From positions 1 through 48,076 of the forward strand of contig JALTMP010000232.1 of the NCBI GenBank assembly GCA_027001645.1: a stretch of 48,076 nt of DNA. Direction: 5' to 3'. The stretch comes from Candidatus Heimdallarchaeota archaeon (lineage in GTDB: Archaea; Asgardarchaeota; Heimdallarchaeia; Heimdallarchaeales; JAJRWK01). The position numbers and the translations under genes are program-made. Every line of letters begins with the position of its first letter. The first letter of the stretch is position 1. The notes below the pieces were generated by a model, which was not told the origin of the DNA, made no database searches, and worked only from the letters and a program-made list of their open reading frames with translations. This document shows positions 39,440-48,076 of the stretch, in pieces.

Positions 39440-39530
39440 TCTACTCTAAGAATTTTCGCAAAGTAAAAGATTAGTTCGATGTGGTGCTAAAAAAGGAAAT
39501 AGAGCATTGAATCTGAATACAGACTGCAAA

Positions 39531-40382
39531 TTACAAATCTTGATTCTTGAACATTTTAGACGAGGTAACTATTAACCCCACTCCAATGATGACGAGCGAC
39601 AAGATAGAAAGCCAAGGAAACGAACCAGAAAAATATTGTGGGGATTCTGGATCTCCAAGGATAAAGTCAATGAAGAGCCCCGCGTGGAATGAAATGGAAA
39701 TAACAGGATTACTTGAGAAGTTGAAGAAATCTTCAATGATAGACCATGCTACGGGAATTAGACCATCGATAAAAAAGGTGTATAGCGTTAGCAGAACAAG
39801 GGGAAAAACAGGTCTCTTGGATAGAACACCAATTATGCAAGAGATTCCAATAAAGAGAATGTTTACGAAGAAGACGTAGATTGCTGTTGCTAAGATAAGC
39901 AAGAGCAGTTGGCTAAAGTCAGAGAGATCGAAGAGACCAAATTTGAGGCTCCCTGTAATGAACAAGGTAATCCCAGTACCAAAAATTCCAATTAAGACCC
40001 AAAATTCCGAGATGATGAGGGCGGCAATTACTCTTCCCAAAAAATGTTCTTCTCGCGAGAGAGGATAGGTGGTCTCAAAGAGAAAGGAGTGGTCCTCGTA
40101 TCCTTCTGCAGAAACGTACGATCCAATAATAATGGCAGATAAGGCCCCAAACTGCCCAACATATAGAGCAATTGTAAAAAGCACGACAATGTTTCGGAAC
40201 CAATCCTTCCAAGTACCCAACGGAATATTGATTGTTGATGCTTCTGCGATGGAGAAGGAGATACTTAGCATTACAGAGATTCCGAGAAGAACAAGAAGGA
40301 ATATTTTCCCTTTTAGTGACAGCGCATGTTTCTTCCAATAATAGAGAACAGTAGCCCGAACAACAACAAGACTAGTGGACAT
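39531..40382 (-). CDS. ABC transporter permease (ABC-2-like)
   Basis: Six-TM-like hydrophobic protein directly downstream of an ABC ATPase gene. Confidence 0.75.
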   Translation of the reverse strand: MSTSLVVVRATVLYYWKKHALSLKGKIFLLVLLGISVMLSISFSIAEASTINIPLGTWKDWFRNIVVLFTIALYVGQFGALSAIIIGSYVSAEGYEDHSFLFETTYPLSREEHFLGRVIAALIISEFWVLIGIFGTGITLFITGSLKFGLFDLSDFSQLLLLILATAIYVFFVNILFIGISCIIGVLSKRPVFPLVLLTLYTFFIDGLIPVAWSIIEDFFNFSSNPVISISFHAGLFIDFILGDPESPQYFSGSFPWLSILSLVIIGVGLIVTSSKMFKNQDL

Positions 40383-40403
40383 TTTTCATCCTCCTTTTTT
40401 AGG

Positions 40404-41336
40404 TCATACAAGTTTTCTAGAAAGAATAAGCTCCTCAAGACTAATTGTTGAGGGAGTCATTGAGTATATTGTAATATCATGTTGACATATGATTTTCATT
40501 AGTTTCTTGGCGTCTTCTTTCAAATTGAAGTAAGGAATTCTGAAGAGCGACTCTGTTCTGGCAAATTCGATGTTGCTGGAGACGAGGATCTCTTCAAATC
40601 TGGTGGAGTCACTAACAGTCATTTCAATAACTCGAGATTTGTATTTCTCCAGAAGTTCTTTGAGATTGGCTTCTTCAACAAGTGTTCCCTGATGCAAAAT
40701 GCCTATTCTTTGTGCAAGTCTTTCCACTTCTATCAGAGAATGTGAACTGAATAGAATAGTTCCCCCGTTACTGACAAACTCTTTCATCCGGTCATAAATG
40801 ATTTCTCTGCTGAAGGGATCAAGGTGGGACACTGGCTCATCAAGAATAAGTAACGCAGGATCGCCCAAAAATGCTAGCGCAAACGCTATCTTTTGGCGTT
40901 CGCCAGTAGAAAGCGCTCCTATCGTTTTGTCCAATAATGATACCCCATCTAAATCCTTCAAGAACTCGGTAGCAAATCGTAGGCTTTCTGATTTGGATAG
41001 TCCAATCAACTGACCTTTGAATCCAAGTAAATCAGATCCCATAATAGCTCTAGGATAATAGGACGGCTCAGCTGGGACAAACCCCATTTTGGCTCGATGT
41101 TCTGAAGTAAGTTGAGAGCTTGGCACGCCGTCTATTAATATTTCGCCACTAGTGGGAAGAATACCGCCTACGATCATATGCAGAGTTGTTGTTTTGCCAG
41201 CACCGTTAGGGCCAACTAAGGCGAAGAATACACCACGCTTAATTGAAAAAGTCAGATCTTTCACGGCGTAAGGTAAGTCTTTTCGATATTTCTTGTGAAC
41301 ATTTCTTAACTCCAAGATGGGAACCGATACGCTCAC
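40404..41336 (-). CDS. ABC transporter ATP-binding protein
   Basis: Walker A GPNGAGKTT, signature LSTGERQKIAFALA, Walker B LLILDEPVSHLDP. Confidence 0.95.
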   Translation of the reverse strand: MSVSVPILELRNVHKKYRKDLPYAVKDLTFSIKRGVFFALVGPNGAGKTTTLHMIVGGILPTSGEILIDGVPSSQLTSEHRAKMGFVPAEPSYYPRAIMGSDLLGFKGQLIGLSKSESLRFATEFLKDLDGVSLLDKTIGALSTGERQKIAFALAFLGDPALLILDEPVSHLDPFSREIIYDRMKEFVSNGGTILFSSHSLIEVERLAQRIGILHQGTLVEEANLKELLEKYKSRVIEMTVSDSTRFEEILVSSNIEFARTESLFRIPYFNLKEDAKKLMKIICQHDITIYSMTPSTISLEELILSRKLV

Positions 41337-41454
41337 GAAAGAATTGTAGGGAACAAGTATTTGAAATTGATTTTTTCAAGACAGAAAAGTGAACAGACAG
41401 ATCGAAGGATACGAGGTTGAATCTTTTTATGGTTAGAGAGAGCTTTTTGAATTA

Positions 41455-42462
41455 ATGAACGAACTTGGCATGGTTCTCAGTGCGGATTATTTGTCAGTTG
41501 ATCAAATCATTTCTCTTTCTCCTCTCATTGATCAAATGGGCTATACTCAAGTTTCGGTACCAGAAATTTGGGGACACGATGCGATTTCCCTTCTATCGGC
41601 CTTAGCCCTTAAAACCAAAAATGTGAAATTGGCTACAGGCATAATTAACCTTTTCAGTCGTTCTGCAGCTCTGATTGCGATGACTGCTGCTTCGCTTGAC
41701 GAGCTGTCCCGAGGAAGATTGATTCTGGGTCTGGGCCTAAGTGGACCTCGAGTCATTGAGCGATGGCATGGAATACCTTTTTCTCACCCTCTTACAAGGA
41801 CAAGAGAATATATTCAGATAATCAGAAAAATTCTTGCAAGAAAAAGACTAGATGATGAAACAAAAACAATCGGAAATCTGAAGGGATTCTCTCTTTCATT
41901 CAAACCGATACGAGAACATATCCCCATCCATCTCGCTTCACTTGGTCCAAAAAACGTTCAGCTCACTGCTGAAATCGCGGATGGGTGGATACCTGTTCTC
42001 ATGCCATTAAACGGGTTCGCAGAACAAGTTGAACGGATGAAGAAGTATTTAGAAGAGAATGGAAGAAGAATAGATTCTTTCGCTATTACCCCATTTGTTT
42101 TAACGGCAGTGGGAACGGATCCAAAAATTGAATTTCTCCTAAGAGGGCATGCTGCATATTACTTTGGAGGCATGGGTGATTTTTACAACAACATGCTTCA
42201 ACGCATGGGTTTTGAAGAGGAGGCGAAAACGATCAAAAGGCTCTGGCTTGAAGGAAAAAGAAACGAAGCAGCTCAAGCCATTCCACAAGAGTTGCTTGAT
42301 GAAACTACTGTAAGAGGAACAAGAGAAGAATGTCTTGAGAAGCTTGCCAAAATAGAAAAGGCAGGAGCAACATGCCCACTCATAACATTACCATTCGGTT
42401 CAGACGCCGATCTTGCAAAAACAACAATCGAAGCCTTAGCTCCGGTTCATGAAAGCTTGTGA
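41455..42462 (+). CDS. LLM-class F420-dependent oxidoreductase (Mer-like)
   Basis: Bacterial-luciferase-like TIM barrel: YTQVSVPEIWGHDAISLLSALALKTKNVKLATGIINLFSRSAALIAMTAASLDELSRGRLILGLG. Confidence 0.88.
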   Translation: MNELGMVLSADYLSVDQIISLSPLIDQMGYTQVSVPEIWGHDAISLLSALALKTKNVKLATGIINLFSRSAALIAMTAASLDELSRGRLILGLGLSGPRVIERWHGIPFSHPLTRTREYIQIIRKILARKRLDDETKTIGNLKGFSLSFKPIREHIPIHLASLGPKNVQLTAEIADGWIPVLMPLNGFAEQVERMKKYLEENGRRIDSFAITPFVLTAVGTDPKIEFLLRGHAAYYFGGMGDFYNNMLQRMGFEEEAKTIKRLWLEGKRNEAAQAIPQELLDETTVRGTREECLEKLAKIEKAGATCPLITLPFGSDADLAKTTIEALAPVHESL

Positions 42463-42506
42463 TACAAAACAAATGACTCAAAAAGGCGAGGAAGGGAGAT
42501 GGAAGA

Positions 42507-44495
42507 CTAGACCTTTATTCCTAAGGAGCGGAGAAACGCCTTATTGTCTGGTTTTCTCCCTAGAAAGCTAATAACTAATTGTTCTTCGTCTTCACTACCG
42601 CCCTTTGCAAGAATTTTTTGGCGATACTCAAGACCAATTTTTTCGTCGAGAGGTGAGCTTTTTTCGAATCGTGTAAACATGTCTTGAGCATAAACCTTAG
42701 ACCAGAGATAGCCATAATATCCAGCAGCATAGCCACCCATGATATGTCCGAATCCTGATGCTGGGTGAGTATTTCGCAACGGTTTGAAGGTTAAGATTTC
42801 CTCAAAAAGATCATGCCATACTTTATTGGGATCTTCAATGTTCTCCTCTAAATGATATTTCATATCGATCATTGCGAAAAAGATTTGTCTAAGGTTTTGA
42901 ATTCCTGCGTTTAGGAGCTTCGCTTCGATCATACGCTCAATAATGTCTTCAGGAAGTTTCTTGCTTGAATCCGTATAGTGACCGGACAGCATAGATAAAA
43001 CTTGCTTGTCCCACACCCAGTTCTCAAGCATCTGAGACGGTGCTTCAACAAAATCCCACGCCGTATTGGCACCGCTAAATCGAGCGTATTTTGCCTCAGT
43101 AACGATTTGATGCATTATATGTCCAAATTCATGAAACAGTACAACTACTTCTCGGTGTTGCAATAAGGAGGGCTCTGTTTCAGTAGGTTTGGTAAAATTA
43201 GCAACCATGGCGGCCATTGGACGCTGATATTTGCCGCCTTCCAATAGAGTCCCCTGAACAATGTCAAATGCTGCTGCATGCTTGAACTTGCCTTCTCGGG
43301 GAAATAAATCGAGGAAAAATGAGCCCATGTATTTGTTGGTCTCCTTATCGTAGACCAAGAATTGTTTTACATCAGGGTGCCATGTGTTGGGATTTTCAAT
43401 TTCTTCAAATTTTAAGCCCAGAACAGTTTGATAGACGTTGAACATGTTTTCCAAAACAGTCTCTAGAGGAAAATACTCACGTACGGTATTATGATCGATC
43501 GCGTAGTCTTCCTTTAGGATCAAGTTATGATAATACGATACGTCCCAATATTCAAGACGAGCGTCTTCCAAGGAAATTCCTAGATCCCTAGCCTTTAATT
43601 TTCTCATCTTTTCTTTTTCAAGCTTGGCCTTATCTTGCAAGTAACCTTTCAATTCTGTTAGGAAAGAGATAACCCTTTCTGGCGTTTTTGCCATTTTTTC
43701 TTCAATAATGTACTCAGCGTAATTCTTGTAACCAAGCAAAGTTGCAATTTGTTTCCTTATGGAAAGTGCTTCCTTTAGGAGATCAGTATTTTCGATTCCA
43801 CCCCTATTTTGGAATGCTTCATACATCTTTTTTCGCAAAGATTCTAGTTTTGCATTCTCCATGACAGGAAAATATACGGGATAGTCGAGGGGGAGAAGAT
43901 ATTGATTTCCTTCTTTTTGTAGTGTCTTAATAACGGATTCTGGAACGCCATCTAGCTCTTCTTTTGTGGCTCTCACGAAATATTTATACTCATTGAGATT
44001 CTTTTGGAAAGTGATTTGAAGCTGATCATGCTTATTGAAGAGATCGGTCAATGTTTTTCTTGATTTTTCATCAAGTTCGACTCCTTTTCTCTTAAAAGCT
44101 TTAAGGATTTTATCAAGAAGGCGGTAATCCTCTCCCTCGAGGCGGTCCAATTCACCGCCGAGCCTTTTGACTACGTTGTACAAATCAACACGAGACCATA
44201 AATAATTCTGGAACTCAGATTCTAATTTTTCTACTTCGCCACCTGCAGATCTTTGTTCAGGATTAGTAGAAACATATTTCATAAAACCCAAGGGTAAAAG
44301 GGTTCTTTCTGCAGTTGTGATGACTCTTTCCAATTTTACAACGACGTTCTCAAAGGTTTCGCGTCCCTCAGGGGTTTTCGCTATTTCATCAATTGCAGTC
44401 TTTGCTTCTTCGATTACGGTCTTTGCTGTTTTAATCATATCCTCTGGTTTGATAGCCCAGTTGATATGCGGAGGTTCCTCTTCGACAGCTATCAT
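42507..44495 (-). CDS. M3 family oligopeptidase (thimet oligopeptidase-like)
   Basis: Zinc motif VVLFHEFGHIMHQ, ANTAWDFVEAPSQMLENWVWD. ORF track starts at 44555; Met at 44495 preferred (TATA-like TTTAAATAT about 27 nt upstream). Confidence 0.9.
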   Translation of the reverse strand: MIAVEEEPPHINWAIKPEDMIKTAKTVIEEAKTAIDEIAKTPEGRETFENVVVKLERVITTAERTLLPLGFMKYVSTNPEQRSAGGEVEKLESEFQNYLWSRVDLYNVVKRLGGELDRLEGEDYRLLDKILKAFKRKGVELDEKSRKTLTDLFNKHDQLQITFQKNLNEYKYFVRATKEELDGVPESVIKTLQKEGNQYLLPLDYPVYFPVMENAKLESLRKKMYEAFQNRGGIENTDLLKEALSIRKQIATLLGYKNYAEYIIEEKMAKTPERVISFLTELKGYLQDKAKLEKEKMRKLKARDLGISLEDARLEYWDVSYYHNLILKEDYAIDHNTVREYFPLETVLENMFNVYQTVLGLKFEEIENPNTWHPDVKQFLVYDKETNKYMGSFFLDLFPREGKFKHAAAFDIVQGTLLEGGKYQRPMAAMVANFTKPTETEPSLLQHREVVVLFHEFGHIMHQIVTEAKYARFSGANTAWDFVEAPSQMLENWVWDKQVLSMLSGHYTDSSKKLPEDIIERMIEAKLLNAGIQNLRQIFFAMIDMKYHLEENIEDPNKVWHDLFEEILTFKPLRNTHPASGFGHIMGGYAAGYYGYLWSKVYAQDMFTRFEKSSPLDEKIGLEYRQKILAKGGSEDEEQLVISFLGRKPDNKAFLRSLGIKV

Positions 44496-44656
44496 AAGCC
44501 AAGTCAATTCTTGACCATATTTAAATAAAGTCATTTGCAAATAGCAAGGTTGCAAAGAGGTACTTTTTGAGAGAGAAAGGAAAATGACACGCTAAACTAT
44601 TCTGGCGTTATTTCATCCATTATTATGTGTCTAGGCTAAGATGAGTCAAAAAAAGA

Positions 44657-44670
44657 GAATATAAAAGAAT
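44657..44670 (+). promoter_or_regulatory. Putative TATA box of the HesB/IscA-like gene
   Basis: GAGAATATAAAAGA upstream of the ATG at 44750, flanked by GAGAAT...ATTCTC. Confidence 0.4.
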
Positions 44671-44749
44671 CCGATTCTCCCGAATGCGAAACAAAATATA
44701 CGTGGTTACTAGGTGCATACTTGTAGCAATCACGCTGTAGGGAATAACT

Positions 44750-45124
44750 ATGATCGCAGATTCTGACACGATAGTTGAGATTGATGATATTGCTCTCTCA
44801 AAGATCCTTGAAATAATGAAGCAATATGAAGAAGAAACACTTGTTCTCCGACTCTATGTCCAAGGAGGCGGGTGTTCAGGATATCAGATGGGAATGGCTT
44901 TGGACAAGAATGTTGATGACAAAGATCATGTCTTCGAAATACAGAACATAAGAGTTGCAATTGATGAACTTTCCTTCCCCCTTGTCAAGGGAGCTAAAAT
45001 AAGCTATGAGGGAGGAGATGACGAAGGATTCATAATTCAGAACCCAACATTGGAAGAGCTGAACTCATCATCATCTTGTTCAACAGGCGGATGCAGTAGT
45101 TGCGGTCCAGGAAGTTGTTGCTAA
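44750..45124 (+). CDS. HesB/IscA-like Fe-S biogenesis protein with Cys-rich C-terminal tail
   Basis: VQGGGCSGYQMGMALD, GAKISYEGGDDEGFIIQNP; tail SSSSCSTGGCSSCGPGSCC. Confidence 0.9.
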   Translation: MIADSDTIVEIDDIALSKILEIMKQYEEETLVLRLYVQGGGCSGYQMGMALDKNVDDKDHVFEIQNIRVAIDELSFPLVKGAKISYEGGDDEGFIIQNPTLEELNSSSSCSTGGCSSCGPGSCC

Positions 45125-45187
45125 GTTCCAAAAGTTAAAACACCACTAGACATTTAAGCCGTTCTTCCAAACAATGCGTGATTCCTA

Positions 45188-45781
45188 ATGGGCTTTTTCC
45201 GAAAGAGGAGCTTGGAAGAACAAATTGCATCAAAATCTAATCCGCGAGCAAGGGCTTATCTTATTAGCGGGTTAAAACATATAAGACACCCTGCAGTAAC
45301 ACAAAAACTCATTGCTTGTGCTAGGAATGACCCGGATCCATTTGTCAGAATGCAAGCAATTAGTGTTCTCGCCCCAAGAAGAGACCCCAAGGTTCTTCGT
45401 AGCTTACTCTCAGTAATTAAGAATGATAACCACCCGCATGTTCGAAAGTTCGCCGTAAAGGCGATTCAAGACGCGTATCAGAAAGAAGCCTTAGACATCC
45501 TATTGAGCTCACTCCGCCAAACCAAAAATAGAGTATTCAGGAAAAGGTTGGTTGAGGCACTTGGTGGGTTAACATTGAGAGAAGCAGGACTAGCTCTCAT
45601 GAACTTATTCTACGAAATAGATGAACAAGAAATTCAGCTTGAGATATTAAGAGCTACCGGAAACTTTGAATTGGAAGATATCATACATTTTCTTGAAGCG
45701 GTAAACGCTGAATATTCAGATCCCATTGCGGGAATGGCGACAAAAATGCTGAGAAGAGTAAAAAGGGCACATCAAATCTAG
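45188..45781 (+). CDS. HEAT-repeat protein
   Basis: Repeated HEAT/PBS-lyase units: DPDPFVRMQAISVLAPRRDPKVLRSLLSVIKNDNHPHVRKFAVKAIQD. Confidence 0.85.
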   Translation: MGFFRKRSLEEQIASKSNPRARAYLISGLKHIRHPAVTQKLIACARNDPDPFVRMQAISVLAPRRDPKVLRSLLSVIKNDNHPHVRKFAVKAIQDAYQKEALDILLSSLRQTKNRVFRKRLVEALGGLTLREAGLALMNLFYEIDEQEIQLEILRATGNFELEDIIHFLEAVNAEYSDPIAGMATKMLRRVKRAHQI

Positions 45782-45981
45782 TTATTGCAACGTGAGAATT
45801 TTCTTTTTAGTACCACTCTCATTAAGTGGATTAATTCGGGGTTACGTCCGGATTCATATTTTAATGACAACGTGGAGTTAAGATCTGAAGAGAACGCAGA
45901 ATCGATCAGTTTATGAAGTGCTCTAGCTTCTTGTTTAGCTAATTCTGCATAACGATAAAGAGTGAGCAGATGAAGAGTCAA
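45778..45981 (-). CDS. Hypothetical small protein
   Basis: 67-aa ORF filling the gap between convergent genes; no family recognised. Confidence 0.3.
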   Translation of the reverse strand: MTLHLLTLYRYAELAKQEARALHKLIDSAFSSDLNSTLSLKYESGRNPELIHLMRVVLKRKFSRCNN

Positions 45982-46031
45982 TTTGATCTAAACGGAGAAT
46001 CGAATAACTCAAGAAAAAGGTTGTGATTGCT

Positions 46032-46739
46032 TTAGAATTCAAACTCGTAATTAATTATGTTTTGCCATGAGATAGGGTGAAGCTGGTCGTCAGCTTGTAT
46101 GTTAGAAACAAAGGGCTTGATAAAACGCACGGGGACAACAGCAGTGCCTTTGTGGTAGATTACTTGTTCACCTTTTGCAGAAATCACGATGGGATAGATC
46201 CTCGCGGTGGGCCAGTGGGTTATGGGCAGAAAATAGGTTAGATCCGACAGGACATCAGCTAGTTCCAACGTCCTCTCGTACTGTGTCTCGCTTGCATGAA
46301 CCAACCCACTGGTTGATGGATTCTGTTGAAGCCAATTCTTGCAGTCAATTGAGAGAATCACTGGCCTTCGAAACGCTAGAATATCTATTTCTCGTCGATT
46401 TCCGAGAAGGGTTTTGAAGCGGAGATTGACTTTTGTTTTGAAATCGAGGAAGCCCAGAATAAGAGATACCAGCTTTTCAAACCCACCCCATCCAATGATT
46501 GAGAAAACCTTTTGCGCGTCTTCTCCTTTGGAAATCAAGTATGCGGCAAAAGAGTAGATGGGATGCTCCGAAGGATCAAGACCAGGTAAGTCGGCGATTG
46601 CATTTCTTATAATTTGCCACTCATCAGCTGTCAAAGAGTCTGAGACTGCTTTTTGCAATAAACGTAACGAAGATGAGAGATTCGAGCCCGGTAACGGAAC
46701 ATCAAGCGACCATGGAGGTTTTTCCTCGTCCAAATCCAA
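46032..46739 (-). CDS. Predicted PD-(D/E)XK (Mrr-like) nuclease
   Basis: GWGGFEKLVSLIL...GNRREIDILAFRRPVILSIDCKNW: E, ID and (D)CK pattern of restriction endonuclease-like cores. Confidence 0.6.
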   Translation of the reverse strand: MDLDEEKPPWSLDVPLPGSNLSSSLRLLQKAVSDSLTADEWQIIRNAIADLPGLDPSEHPIYSFAAYLISKGEDAQKVFSIIGWGGFEKLVSLILGFLDFKTKVNLRFKTLLGNRREIDILAFRRPVILSIDCKNWLQQNPSTSGLVHASETQYERTLELADVLSDLTYFLPITHWPTARIYPIVISAKGEQVIYHKGTAVVPVRFIKPFVSNIQADDQLHPISWQNIINYEFEF

Positions 46740-46803
46740 TCGCCTTCTACTTCATATAACCATGGGGAAGGGTATAAGTGTTCCTAAGAGCACATTTGGA
46801 AGC

Positions 46804-46895
46804 TGGCGGGCGCGAGGGGATTTGAACCCCCGACCAGGCGGTTTCTCTGAAAAATCTTAAGAGCCGCCCGCTCTGCCTTGCTGAGCTACGCGCCC
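46804..46895 (-). tRNA. tRNA-Lys(CTT) with 15-nt intron at 37/38 (intron 46843-46857), encoded CCA
   Basis: Minus strand gggcgcg-ta-gctc..gagc-g-ggcgg-ctCTTa[agatttttcagagaa]a-ccgcc-tggtc-ggggg-ttcaaat-cccct-cgcgccc-g-cca. Confidence 0.93.
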
Positions 46896-47038
46896 AAAAT
46901 ATTGCAACGCTGAATTTTCATTCTATACACCTTGAGAGTTGTTTTAAGCATTTCGTTAGAGTAGGCAACATCTAGAATGATTGCTTCAATATTCTTAGGC
47001 GTTTATTGAAACGTGTGTGAGATAGGCGCGAAAGAAAT

Positions 47039-47593
47039 GTGCTTAAACCATACGACATACGGTTGTTTGTGGAACTTTACATAATGTGGGTTGATCCTTC
47101 AAGTGAAAAATTAGCACATCAAGATGAGTTGACTCTTTCTCGTAATTCCTTCGTGAGTAAAGTATCGGATTCGAAGGATGTTAAATTAGTTCTTAGCTCA
47201 GAAGAGCACAATTGCCTAAAAGTGGCGAGGGCACTCCTTGTGGGAAAAGGGTATCGATTGGTTTCATTGAAATCAGCAAAAGAAGTTCGCGGAATCGAGG
47301 GAATAACAGATAAAGAAAGGCTTAATTCCTATCTTCAAGGGGGATTTTTCCCAAGTGTCGAAGGCTTAGAGAGTGTTCTGCAAAGAACCCGAGAGGTTTA
47401 CAGACTAGTACGCAAAGCAACACAAATCGAGGGGGCAGTTGCTCTTGTTCTCCCGAGAGGATTTGCAAGCTTTTTCCTGTGGAGAGAAATTCCCCTATTT
47501 TTACATCCCGAGGACTTGCTTTTCAGACAAGAAGTACTTGGAGGCGTATTCTGTCCCCAGTTTCCCATGCCTTACGAAGCCAAAGAATTGTGA
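47039..47593 (+). CDS. Hypothetical protein
   Basis: 184-aa ORF, no family recognised; start may be the internal Met of MWVDPSSEK (47084). Confidence 0.55.
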   Translation: MLKPYDIRLFVELYIMWVDPSSEKLAHQDELTLSRNSFVSKVSDSKDVKLVLSSEEHNCLKVARALLVGKGYRLVSLKSAKEVRGIEGITDKERLNSYLQGGFFPSVEGLESVLQRTREVYRLVRKATQIEGAVALVLPRGFASFFLWREIPLFLHPEDLLFRQEVLGGVFCPQFPMPYEAKEL

Positions 47594-47635
47594 TCAAAAA
47601 GTGGTTAGAAAAAGAAAGGGAAGGGGAAAAAGAGA

Positions 47636-48076
47636 TCAGTTGTAAGTTTTCTTATTGACAAAGTCTTCGAACCATGTTTTAGCTTGCATTCGGCTCACAA
47701 TAACAGGCGCTGCTTTGAAACAATAGGCACTAATCGCTGTAATTGGGCCAGAAATCACATGATTCCTTGCAATCTGGATTGCTCGAATGGCGTCGACTAG
47801 AGTAGCAGCACCATTAGGTGAATCATAGGATTCCATTCTGAGATCGATTCGCAAGGGTGCGTTCATGAAGTATCGAGCCTCAATCCAGAAATGTCCAATT
47901 CGTCTATCTCCAAGGAATTCCAAGTGATCTGTTGTTCCGCTTGCAACATTTAAGGGATACGGCATTGCTCGTCGGATGGTGTCTTCCTTCACGCCACGCT
48001 TATATGCTCTTCTTTCGACATCCAGAGTGTTGAGTCCTTCTAGTCCACCAGAGACGTCTAATTGGTAGGTATTAAT
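47636..48076 (-). CDS. myo-Inositol-1-phosphate synthase, C-terminal part (continues past window end)
   Basis: Frame stays open to the edge: INTYQLDVSGGLEGLNTLDVERRAYKRGVKEDTIRRAMPYPL...FMNAPLRIDLRMESYDSPNGAATLVDAIRAIQIARN...GPITAISAYCFKAAPV. Confidence 0.9.
   Translation of the reverse strand: MNTYQLDVSGGLEGLNTLDVERRAYKRGVKEDTIRRAMPYPLNVASGTTDHLEFLGDRRIGHFWIEARYFMNAPLRIDLRMESYDSPNGAATLVDAIRAIQIARNHVISGPITAISAYCFKAAPVIVSRMQAKTWFEDFVNKKTYN

Noticed and set aside
46175-46860. ORFs 46175-46417(+), 46339-46557(+), 46558-46860(+)
   Set aside because: Antisense to the predicted nuclease and the tRNA-Lys gene; ARGDLNPRPGGFSEKS is a typical false translation of an antisense tRNA.
1-48076. CRISPR arrays, insertion sequences or prophage
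   Set aside because: No regularly spaced repeats, transposase, integrase or phage structural genes seen; gene content is mostly housekeeping.

Overview
This is an archaeal chromosome segment (intron-containing tRNA-Lys, archaeal SRP RNA, TBP, FEN1, Dpo4-like polymerase, mevalonate, archaeal CoA and archaeal riboflavin genes). Several Ras/MglA-like small GTPases with Roadblock proteins, a translin homologue and membrane-arm complex I genes suggest an Asgard, possibly Heimdallarchaeia-like, host; this placement is inference. The window starts inside ileS (minus strand, TTG start; absent from the ORF track) and ends inside a myo-inositol-1-phosphate synthase gene (minus strand). No CRISPR array, transposon, rRNA operon or prophage was seen. 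The main items for follow-up are: (1) an unannotated box C/D sRNA at 29690-29762 with an 8-bp terminal stem, a TATA box about 25 bp upstream, and a guide whose N+5 position falls on the universal 16S CGCCCGUC decoding-site sequence (C1402, E. coli numbering); (2) a 15-nt perfect complementarity between the nuoN Shine-Dalgarno region and the hairpin directly after the nuoN stop codon; (3) a fused CTP-dependent riboflavin kinase + wHTH-like segment + RibL-type FAD synthetase; (4) a Roadblock/MglA-like GTPase/Roadblock/translin cluster divergent from a tandem V4R(Bet3)-like protein; (5) a nuo membrane-arm-only operon (H-J-K-L-M-N, no A/B/C/D/I).
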